From Podila epigama (taxonomy: Eukaryota > Mortierellomycota > Mortierellomycetes > Mortierellales > Mortierellaceae), in the NCBI GenBank assembly GCA_015679605.1, contig JAAAVE010000709.1, positions 2,580 through 14,469 on the forward strand: a DNA stretch of 11,890 bases, in the 5' to 3' direction. Every line of letters starts with the position of its first letter. The stretch's first letter is position 1. Below the pieces are notes generated by a model, which was given only the letters and a program-made list of their open reading frames with translations, searched no databases and was not told the DNA's origin. This document shows positions 1 to 8,600 of the stretch, piece after piece. The position numbers and the translations under genes were made by a program.

Positions 1-61
1 AAAGAAAAAAAAAAAAAAAGGTGAAACGTTTTCTCGGATGGGATGACGGAATTTCTTCGCG

Positions 62-92
<31 letters not shown>

Positions 93-93
93 T
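62..93. repeat. (CTTT)8 microsatellite
   Basis: Eight perfect tandem CTTT units, within a longer pyrimidine-only stretch. It lies about 240 bases before the start codon at 336. Such tracts are common in fungal promoters and are prone to length change. Confidence 0.9.
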
Positions 94-190
94 GGTCGTT
101 CCACTTTTCTTTTCTTTTTTTCTTTTGTTTCCTTTTTGTTTCCTTTTTGTTTCTTTTCTTGTCTTCTTTCTTTTTTTTTTGCACACTCAC

Positions 191-226
191 ACACACTCAT
201 TCGCACACTCATTCGCACACTCATTT
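191..226. repeat. Three tandem copies of a 12-base CA-rich unit
   Basis: Copies at 191-202, 203-214 and 215-226 share the pattern GCACACTCATTC, with one mismatch in the first and one in the last. A partial copy precedes them at 181-190. This small minisatellite forms the CA-rich leader upstream of the first gene. Confidence 0.8.
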
Positions 227-335
227 GCTCAGCAACATCCACACATATACCCTCTATCCCTGTAACATCTCCTTTTTTGTACATACACAGACAGACATAC
301 ACTATACATCCACGACACATTCACATACACCCTTC

Positions 336-2594
336 ATGTCGTCTTCTTCGTCTTCCAGCACAACTCACAACGTCGTTCGAGTCGTCCAACTTTGCTTATC
401 CATATCGCTCGTCGCAACTGCCGCATTCCTCCTACACTATCGCACAAAAGCACACGCAAACTTCACAAACGAACCCTTGGCGTCCTGTATCACAGGCGCC
501 GTCGCCTTCATCTACGCCCTCTGGGCTCTCCTCAACCACCGACGCCAGCCTGAAAAGCACCAATGGATCTATCTCCATGGCCTCGCCTGCATCGTCGTCT
601 GTGGCCTCCTCATTGCCGGTGCCACCCTCGCCATCATCCTCGGGAATCAAGGCGTCCTCTGCGATCGTCTCCAAGATGCCCATGACCTCGACGATCCGGG
701 CTCCTCTAACCTTTTACAAAATGAGAGCCGCAAGGCCAACCTCACCATGCAAGCCGGTCACCCCGAGTTTCATGAGGATCAACCGTACGCCCCCGGTCAA
801 GTCTGCGAAAACATCTATTCAGAAATGGACAGGGCCTGTGCCGTCCTCGGCATCATGGCTGCCCTCTTTTGGGTAGCAGATTTTTGTCTTATCTTTGGCT
901 TTTGTGGATCCAACGGTCGCTATAGCGCCTACCGTCGTCGTCACCGTGGCCAGGTCGGCCCACGAGAAGGAAACGTTGGCGACATGGATGAGGAACAGAG
1001 GGATGATCGTGGCGGCTATGGTTTCGACCCTCAAGAGGATTATTATGACACTTTGGACGGACGGAAACGAAACCTGGAGTGGATCGAGCATCGGACACGG
1101 GAGGATCCTCAGAGACATGTCCAAGGTCCTATCCCGCTGTCAATGCAATCCAATTATCACGCTGGGAGTAATAGCACCCGTACTGCGGCCAGCACCTTGA
1201 ACCTGTCAACATTGGGTCAGAGCAACAATGACACGCCAGTCGTCGTTACTGTCACGGCTAGCACTCCGGGAGACGATCTAAAGCAAGAGCCAACGTATGG
1301 TTTGTACCAACAGCAGCAGCAAAAGGACCAACAGCAACAGCAAGAGCAACAACAGGACCAGAGTTCCCTTGATCATCATACTACCCCAGTCCTTTCACTC
1401 AATCCCCCTCCAAGGACACAATGGCGGCCACAACCCACGCCAGACTCGCCTACCATTCCCCAACATATGTCCATCGAGGCTACATTGGAGAGGGATCATT
1501 CGGACTCGCAAGAGGAAGGTGGCCTCAAGCCGAGTCCTGTCCGCCTGCCTTCTGACATTGCGGACACACTTTCACCAAAGGCCGTACCCCAACTCCCGAT
1601 CCACAACCAACACACCGCCTGCTCCGCTCAAGAACAGGAGGGTGCTGTGGTCGAGGCAAAGAGCCATCTAACAGCAACGCCTGTCGCAGCTTCTACACCA
1701 ACAACATCCTTGGCGTTTACCCCTGCACAGATAACCACCACTGACCCAACCAACGACTCTACGACTACCACAATGATGAGTGAATCTGCTAAACCATCAC
1801 CAAGGTACATTGAATACTATCCACCAGGTCCAGCCTGTTATGTCTTTGATGCGTGCAATCAAGAGTACCTACCGACCTTTGTCAACCAGGCAGCAAGGAA
1901 TGAGATGCACCAACAACTGCAACACAAGGAGCCCAAAAGTGGTCGTGACCGATCGCCCGCACGTGCTTTGACCCCTTCATCAACAACACAGTCGCCAAGT
2001 CGGGTCTGTCCCCAGAAAGTGTATGTGACGGGGCTGGGACTGGAGGTCATTTCTCGGTCAGATGCAGAGATTGCAGCGGCAGATGAGGCGGCGATCAAGG
2101 AACAAGAAACATTTCAGCAGCAACTGCAACAACAAGACGATCGAGCAGCGACACCGGTCATGACGCCTGGAATGGAGGCAGTGGACCGATTGAAAACGGG
2201 CGCGTTACCATCGAATGCGGTAGAGTCGCCCCGTCAGCCTCAGGGACCATCATCCACTTCATACTTTCCCTCTGCGCCGTCATCGCCATTGTCTCTGACC
2301 AGTGAGAGTGCAGATACAATGTTTGCACCTGTGGTGGCGAGCAACACTCAGGGCCCCAATGACAAGATATCTCTGGAGGTTGGATCCAACACATCACAGC
2401 TAGAACAACCACAGTACATGAACAAGGGCAAACCATTGAGGACCAAGCACAAGACGAAGCTGTCGGTCGAGACACGGCTGGATGACCAAGGTGGCCAGAG
2501 CTCAGCGTCTCTTTCCGAGATGCATGCCACACCCCGGTCCTTGTCTCCACCCCGGACAGAATCACCCCGTTCGATGTATGCGGGGGATTTCTAG
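336..2594 (+). CDS. Four-helix (MARVEL-like) membrane protein with a long disordered tail
   Basis: This intronless gene encodes 752 residues. I start it at ATG 336, the first in-frame ATG; the next is codon 138, inside the membrane domain. The start context is weak (T at -3). Four hydrophobic segments lie at about 13-35, 49-67, 78-102 and 167-190. Basic residues sit in the 2-3 loop (HRRQPEK) and after helix 4 (RRRHR), so both ends and that loop should be cytoplasmic. The outer loops carry glycosylation sequons N42-F-T, N129-E-S and N135-L-T, and a likely disulfide pair, C109 and C157. The R-x-x-Q at the start of helix 1 and the four-helix plan resemble fungal MARVEL proteins, which act in membrane domain organisation or trafficking. 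The tail (about 200-752) is disordered, rich in S/T-P sites, with a Q tract from residue 325 and two more ordered islands near 491-516 and 555-605. The exact role is unknown; a claudin/SUR7-type protein is the alternative. Confidence 0.85.
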   Translation: MSSSSSSSTTHNVVRVVQLCLSISLVATAAFLLHYRTKAHANFTNEPLASCITGAVAFIYALWALLNHRRQPEKHQWIYLHGLACIVVCGLLIAGATLAIILGNQGVLCDRLQDAHDLDDPGSSNLLQNESRKANLTMQAGHPEFHEDQPYAPGQVCENIYSEMDRACAVLGIMAALFWVADFCLIFGFCGSNGRYSAYRRRHRGQVGPREGNVGDMDEEQRDDRGGYGFDPQEDYYDTLDGRKRNLEWIEHRTREDPQRHVQGPIPLSMQSNYHAGSNSTRTAASTLNLSTLGQSNNDTPVVVTVTASTPGDDLKQEPTYGLYQQQQQKDQQQQQEQQQDQSSLDHHTTPVLSLNPPPRTQWRPQPTPDSPTIPQHMSIEATLERDHSDSQEEGGLKPSPVRLPSDIADTLSPKAVPQLPIHNQHTACSAQEQEGAVVEAKSHLTATPVAASTPTTSLAFTPAQITTTDPTNDSTTTTMMSESAKPSPRYIEYYPPGPACYVFDACNQEYLPTFVNQAARNEMHQQLQHKEPKSGRDRSPARALTPSSTTQSPSRVCPQKVYVTGLGLEVISRSDAEIAAADEAAIKEQETFQQQLQQQDDRAATPVMTPGMEAVDRLKTGALPSNAVESPRQPQGPSSTSYFPSAPSSPLSLTSESADTMFAPVVASNTQGPNDKISLEVGSNTSQLEQPQYMNKGKPLRTKHKTKLSVETRLDDQGGQSSASLSEMHATPRSLSPPRTESPRSMYAGDF
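1308..1363 (+). repeat. Glutamine tract in the membrane-protein tail
   Basis: Mixed CAA/CAG codons encode runs of glutamine broken by K, D and E, beginning at residue 325. Mixed codons and interruptions make it less unstable than the pure CAA arrays in the second gene. Confidence 0.8.
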
Positions 2595-2604
2595 TCAAGT
2601 CCAT

Positions 2605-2641
2605 TTTATTTGTAATTTGTAAAATAAAAATGAAAAATAAA
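2605..2641. terminator. Polyadenylation signals, readable on both strands
   Basis: On the plus strand AATAAA occurs at 2623-2628 and 2636-2641, 29 and 42 bases after the TAG of the membrane protein gene. These are well placed as its polyadenylation signals. On the minus strand, TTTATT at 2605-2610 reads as AATAAA and could serve a transcript arriving from the right. The whole stretch is AT-rich. Confidence 0.55.
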
Positions 2642-2711
2642 GAGATACAATACGTATATCTCGGATGTCATATTTTTTCCATGACTATTAGTTTTATCTC
2701 GAGGTCATTTG

Positions 2712-2744
2712 CTTCCATGAGGATGAGTTGTCATCCTATGGAAG
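2712..2744. repeat. Inverted repeat (hairpin) with a 4-base loop
   Basis: The left arm CTTCCATGAGGATGA (2712-2726) and right arm TCATCCTATGGAAG (2731-2744) are reverse complements apart from one unpaired G at about 2719. The loop is GTTG. It lies about 70 bases past the second polyadenylation signal of the upstream gene. No target-site duplication is visible beside it. Confidence 0.8.
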
Positions 2745-3261
2745 GGATGTCGTATTAGGACACGATGGCCAGTCATAAAACAGAAAGATGGATCGTCTCT
2801 TTTTCTACAACTCCATAGCTCATAGCTGTATGACATGTCGACCCAATTGGTGCAAAAAGTGTTGGACGATGGTGCGAAAGAGATAAACAGTAGTTTGTCC
2901 CTGGTACAGACCCTAATTAGGGGTTGTTTGATGCAAGCGTGTAGATTGGACCACTGGAATAGAGAGAGAGATGTCTCCTTTGACTGACATACAGCGCGTG
3001 TGGCGGTGCAACTGAAGCATATCGTGCTGCATCTTTTTTTGTTTGGAGCTGATTCCCAGCTGTCGACTCGACTCTTTGCTCCTTTGTCTTTGTTGGCCAC
3101 TTGTTTCCCAATGTAGTTGACACGCGGAGAAGGAGGAGGAGGAGGAAGGAAGAAGGGGGGTCCGAGCAAGAATGAAAATCCCATGCCCAAAGATAAAGAC
3201 ACATCCATTCCACATGGACAGTTAAACGGACAATTGAGTGAACGAATGTGAGGGTGGGCAT

Positions 3262-3313
3262 CCGTGTGTAGGTGCGAACATGCGTGTTCGTGTGTGTTTG
3301 TGTGTGTGTGTTC
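3262..3313. repeat. TG-rich microsatellite tract
   Basis: Mostly TG dinucleotides, with pure runs such as that at 3299-3311, interrupted by TTCG and ATGCG. Read on the other strand it is a CA-rich tract like the leaders of the two plus-strand genes. Confidence 0.7.
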
Positions 3314-3841
3314 GAAAGGATGTCACTCGCTCCACTCTCACTCGCACTCTCATCCGCATCCGCATCGTCACTCGAAACTTGCGTTGGCGTTCTTGTTCTT
3401 TTCTTTTTTTGTCTTTGGTTTTGTGCGACGCCGCGTCTTTTCTTCTTTTCACTTTGTATCCATCCAACCATTACATCCCCCAATCCCCCCATCTCTCTTT
3501 TTCACTTGGCCACACCCACACTCACACTTTATTGAAAAAGGCAACACACCTAAACACACGCAGTAGACACGCAGCAGATACACAGCATTCACACACCACA
3601 CACTCACCGACATCTTTCCTGTCTTCCTCTACATAAAAGAACAACACACACATACCTCACCTTTATTTTTGAGGTCTGTATGTTGTCGAATCTCCCTCCC
3701 ATCTATCTCTACTCGCCTGAATCGTACCCCTTCCTACGTATCCAGTCAACACAGCATAAATAACAATCCATTGCCCTTTTGAACATCTGTCTATCCTACG
3801 CTACGCCATTCCTTTTTGTCCACGCGACCCACCTACCAACT

Positions 3842-3858
3842 GACAGACAGACAGACAG
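3842..3858. repeat. (GACA)4 microsatellite in the LRR gene leader
   Basis: Four perfect GACA units plus a final G, about 140 bases before the start codon of the LRR gene. A CTGAC sequence overlaps its start and could serve as a branch site if the leader has an intron. Confidence 0.8.
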
Positions 3859-3999
3859 TGATTGATTGTCCCAACGCAACAAACGAAAAGGAGGAGGTTG
3901 CTTTTTGGTCTTTTTTCTTTTCTTTTCTTCCAGTCCTCTTTTGTGAACACTGTACAAAAAAAAAAAAGAAGAGCAAACAAGAACGAAAAAAAAGAAAGA

Positions 4000-5583
4000 A
4001 TGGCACCTGCTGTGCGCCATGTTCAGCAAATTCGACATGATGGTGTGGTGAAGAAGGTGCTCGCCAAAGAACGCAATGGACTTTGGGTTGTTATGCTACA
4101 AGATGTTCAAGACATCTTTGAGAATGCGCGTCGTTTCGAGGATGATGGCATCAGTGTTCCATTCATGACTAATGAGAACGATGAAAGGTAATTAATAGCT
4201 GGTCTTTGTTCATGAAAAGAGTACTCTTATTCTTCAAAGCACAGGATACATACAGCATTGTCACCCAAACAAGGAGGCCGGGATACGACATGGTACCTTA
4301 ACCTGGGGCAAGGACAAGAGCAAAAACTATGGACAACACTGGACGAGACCTACAACAAGGACATGACATACCATGAATACCTTGACATACCAAGAATACT
4401 ATTGACCTCAAGGAGACGCAGCAAGATAAACACAAACGAGCAAAGCACACAAACAAAAAACAAGGCAGGATTGCGCCCCAAAGGGCACTCACCCCACTCT
4501 TGTGAGGCATGCAAACTAACAAGAGTTGAACCATATTTACATTTAACAATCTATCTAGGATCGTCCCACTCCGAATCGAATACCACGAGGGTGTCATTCT
4601 CGATGTCATCATGGGCTCAGACAGCGGCAACAGCAACAGTAACAGTAACAGTACACGTTCAGATACCCAAATGAGTTCACCCATCGCCATCCCATCAACC
4701 CCCGTCGTCTTAGGATTGGCCTCGCCCGTTGCCTCCCCACCAGTCTCAATTGCTCCACTCTCCATCATCAAGACCTCAACACAGGCACAAGGACAGGCAC
4801 TGCCTCCAGTCCAAGAGGATCCTGAAGACGAATTTCCACTGTCAGATGGTCCACCGTCCAGGACATCATCCGCTTACTCAGCGACAGTCTCAACTCCAGT
4901 GTTATTCGAGGCTGATCCACCCATCGCAACAACATTGGAACCTCTGGTCCAGTCAGTAGAAACCATGGCACTTACAGAGACAACATCTGCTGCACCCATT
5001 TCCGACGAGTACCAGGACACCAGGGAGAGACCAACTGCCTATGATCCGTCTCAGCCAACAGGACTCACAGCAGCCGCCAGATCTCAAACGGTCCACACCT
5101 TACTCGAAGCATCCTCAACCGCCGACAGCGCAATCTCTCCACGCCATGAAGGTGAACAGCGACATGGCGTGGACAATGCGCATCCTTCGTCTAGCCCTGT
5201 CCCTGTAGTATACAGTCCACCAGAGAACCATGCTTCGGTCTACCACCATGATTCCATAGTCTCACCACCACCTTCGGTCCTCCAAAGTCCAGAACAATAC
5301 TACCCTCAGTCTCCGCCTCAACCAACAGCACTTTCCCCCCTTCAACTCCAACTCCAGCAAGAGCAGCAGCGCCAGCAACAATTGCAATGGCAGTATTATC
5401 ACCAACAGCAACAGCAGCAGCAACAACAGTATAGGATGCAACCGCAACCTGCGCAGTATCAGACTCCTCATGAACAGTACCATCAGCGGCTTCTTCAACA
5501 GCAGCAACAACATGTACTACAGCAGCAGATACATTACCCTCAAAACCAACCATTCGCGCAACAACCGTACCAGCAACTGTACC

Positions 5584-5623
<40 letters not shown>

Positions 5624-8600
5624 GGCAAGTCAAAACCAATATGATGGCCACATCCACAGTCAATTCCACCAACAGCGCAGGTCACCACCTGCGTACGAGA
5701 ACCTACCAGATTACATGCAAGAACTTCAGCGTGTCGATCCTCGCCAAATCATATCTCGGCAGCTCTCAAACATTCCTTCATCATCATCACCCTCAACGGC
5801 TGGCCCTCCTATCCCACCACGACCTATTCAAAATACTTCTACCACTTCCTTGGTCTCTCATTCAAGTAACAGTACGGCAGCTTCGGCAGGTACGGGGGCG
5901 CCGGTGTCCACAGCTTTGGCCGTACCGGCACCACCACCACCAACAGAACCGGTAGTAGCATCAGTAGCAGCAGAAGCAGCAACAGGAACAACAGCAGCAC
6001 CGCTACGTCGAATCTCGACTGCGAATGTTTCCTTGGGAGGAGGAGCGACAACAACATTGGAAGGCTCCAATAACCAGATGACGCATGCAAGTAGCACCGC
6101 GCCACTGTCGCCTGTCTCGCCTACAACGACCACACACTCCCTCCAGCAATCGATCCAGACCTTCTCGCCTATACCTCATAACCCACATATCCTAATGCAG
6201 CACGAATTGACCCATCAAGGACAATTCCCAAGTAGATCAGCGAGTATCTCGAGCGGTCGAGGACCGAGTAGTGACTCTGGTGTGGATTCTGGTACACATG
6301 ATGACAACAACAGCAGCAACAACAACAACAATAATAATAACAATGGCAGTAGTAGTGATCAGCCCAATGCGAACAATGGTAGCACGTTACATCTCCTCGA
6401 AACTGAAAAGGTCAAGGATTTGGAAAAGCAACTGCGTCTAGCTCAAGATCAGACCTTGGCGTATGCGAAAAAGAACCATGCGTTGACCAAATCATCTCAG
6501 ATCATGTCAGTCAAGATTATGAACAAGGCCACGTTGATCCAAAACAAGGTACAGGCAGTGCTGACGCAGACGCACGAGTTGCATGAAAACCCGATTCCAC
6601 GACTCTTTGTGGTGTTGCCGGAACTGATTGTGGAGGAAGGTGGTGGTGGAGCACCCCCGGGGAATGGTGTTTTGGGCCGTCGAGCCAGTTCCTTGACCAC
6701 AACAGATGGAGGTGTATCGTCAATATCAGCGGCAAACGCAACTGCAACAGGAACGCATCCAACAGGTACCAGCAGCAATGTCGACCAACGGAAATTCCGA
6801 CTGTACTTTATGTGCGAATGTGGTATGCACACAAAACCATTACCAATGTCAGGGTTGAATCATATTCACTTTGTAGACCATGAAGGATACGAGATTGTTC
6901 GACCAGCCGAGTTTTTCCAAAAGTATGGGGCGTTTATTCGAAACTTTTCACATCTGGTGAGGAAAGGGGTTCACTGCGGGACAGTATCGATCCCTCCATT
7001 GTTATCATCATCGATCCTTTTATCTCATTCACCACATCAGCAGCAGCAGCAGCGGTTACAACAACAGCAACAACAGCAACAACAGAAGCAGCAGAATGGT
7101 ACCGATGCCAACAGTATCTACATGGCTTACAAAGTTGGGCAAGAGACACTCAAGAACAAAATCTTGGATACTCGACTTGCAGAGGCAATTCAGTACCTTG
7201 ATTCGATCGATAGCGATGTTCGGATGTACGACACAAGTGATGATGACAATGGACATTCGAACGGAACCGAGACGCCGACCGATATTCGAATCCCGTTTAT
7301 CAATGGCAAGGATATTCGACAGTTGCAGACCTATGTCAAGTTATCGACCAACGATCTGTCGAATCTTGGTAACTTGTATCGATACGTCACAAGTCGTGGG
7401 CATGTCAAGTGGATCTGCGCGGAGCATCATCAAGCAACAGTCAACAGGATAAATGAGATTACGTTCCAGCAAGATATAGCCGTGTTAGGTGGACAGTATG
7501 ATCTGAGAACGGGTAGAGCACGGATTCAGCTTGCGACGGATAAAGAGGCTGGATTGCTTTACCGTGCCATGACCAAGACACCATCGTTACATATCTATGA
7601 ACTAGAAGTGTCTTTACGATGGGCGTTCGCAGAAGGAGATTTGCAACGGCTAGTACAAGTCGTGTCTGATTCAAGGATTGCAGTCTTGACGATCGATGGA
7701 GGTAAACAAAAAGCCGATTCGTCCACGAGTGCAGTGGTCGTGAAACTGAAGCCTTTTGGAAAAAAATACGATCCATTGTTAAAGCTGATCTATGGGTCCA
7801 AGATCCAATCGCTCAAGATCTTGAATATGCCATCGTTGATTTCAAAGTTGTCCCATAAGCAATTGAATGCGGACCATGCGCCTTTTGGGATGCGCGTGTT
7901 ACATCTCCGGAACGTTGGCGCGCTAGACTTTGGAACGGAGAGCAATAGCAAAGGGAGTAGCAACAACAACAACAACAACAATAGTAGTAGTAACTATGCA
8001 AACCACCAGCAACAACTGTTATCGTCGTCTCTAGGGATGGACATGGCTGGGATGGGTTCTCAAAGCATGACCAATACTGCACGACTGTCTCTGACGCCAG
8101 TGGTGAGGACGCTATTGACGAGCTTTGGATCACTGAGCGAGATTGCCTTGCCCGGAATGAATATCCGGGACGTTGGTGTACATATCCTGACCGAGATGAA
8201 GCAGCTCTACAAGACCCTCCGTTGCATCAACTTGTCAGACAATGGTATCACGCCTGTGGGTGGGCGCCAGCTGGCTACTTTTCTGGCGCGTGAGCGGATA
8301 GTCCGGTACCTGGATCTTGGCATGAACTCGATCGGGGACGAGACCTTGGCGTATGTGATCAGCGCATTAGGTCCAAAACTCTCGTTGCTGAACTTGGAGA
8401 GTACAGGATTCGGAGACAAGGCAGCCAAAGCCTTGGAACGGATGGTGGACATGTACATGTCACCACAGGAACTGGAGCCTCAGCTTGAATATTTGAACTT
8501 GGCAACGAATGGATGGACAACAAGTGGGATTCAAAGTCTTGGTAGGACGATTATGAAGCTTCGTTTAGTGGTGCCACCAACGTCTCCACTCATGGCTAAG

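Larger units (their letters stand above)
1..335 (+). promoter_or_regulatory. Low-complexity promoter/leader of the four-helix membrane protein gene
   Basis: This stretch has no credible gene of its own. It opens with an A-run (1-19), then a perfect (CTTT)8 array at 62-93, a T/C-rich tract to about 180, and a CA-rich tract (181-335) that runs into the ATG at 336. A pyrimidine tract followed by a CA-rich leader is also seen before the second gene, so I read it as core promoter plus 5' untranslated region. No convincing TATA box is visible. Upstream ATGs at 38 and 43 lie in or before the CTTT array, probably upstream of the transcription start. The frame of the main gene is open back to 21 but has no ATG before 336, so the extra open frame is a by-product of stop-poor repeat sequence. 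Confidence 0.5.
2642..3999. other. Intergenic region, including the leader of the LRR gene
   Basis: About 1.36 kb with no gene I can support. From left to right: a 33-base hairpin (2712-2744), a 12-base palindrome CCCTAATTAGGG (2911-2922), a purine-rich tract (about 3124-3160), a TG-rich tract (3262-3313), then pyrimidine tracts (about 3388-3450), CA-rich sequence (about 3505-3660), a (GACA)4 array and a second T/C tract (3908-3930) before the ATG at 4000. A TATA-like CATAAATAA at 3755-3763 may be a core promoter. A 27-codon upstream ORF (3680-3763) would matter only if transcription starts before 3680. T/C-rich sequence ending in CAG at 3931-3933 could be the acceptor of a leader intron, but no matching donor is obvious. 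Minus-strand ORFs here (2705-3208 and 2917-3492) overlap in different frames, so at most one could be real in the overlap. Confidence 0.5.

Noticed and set aside
21-335. N-terminal extension of the first gene
   Set aside because: The frame is open but has no ATG before 336. Its translation is only repeat-derived F/S/L and H/T/S runs.
43-876. A 277-codon plus-strand frame starting at ATG 43
   Set aside because: It begins in the CTTT array and then overlaps the membrane domain of the first gene in another frame. Its translation is low-complexity F/S/T/P without domains, while the other frame has four clear membrane helices.
2917-3492. 191-codon minus-strand frame
   Set aside because: It is translated largely from microsatellites (HTQTHTNT and RVRVRV-type runs in the neighbouring frame), shows no domain, and overlaps another minus-strand frame.
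3901-3933. Leader intron ending at CAG 3931-3933
   Set aside because: The acceptor looks good (long T/C tract, CAG) and a CTGAC lies upstream at 3840-3844, but that is about 90 bases away and no strong donor is evident. Without transcript data I do not annotate it.
4298-4771. 157-codon minus-strand frame with an L-rich run
   Set aside because: It spans the intron and exon 2 antisense, and its hydrophobic L run comes from the AACAGT/AACAGC repeat of the LRR gene. It is not a membrane helix of a real protein.
5583-5624. CRISPR-like or other array
   Set aside because: It is a simple coding CAA microsatellite without spacers, in a eukaryotic gene.
5191-5688. 165-codon minus-strand frame with long V runs
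   Set aside because: It is the complement of the CAA/CAG glutamine arrays (TTG/GTT reads as L or V), an expected shadow of repeat-rich coding sequence.
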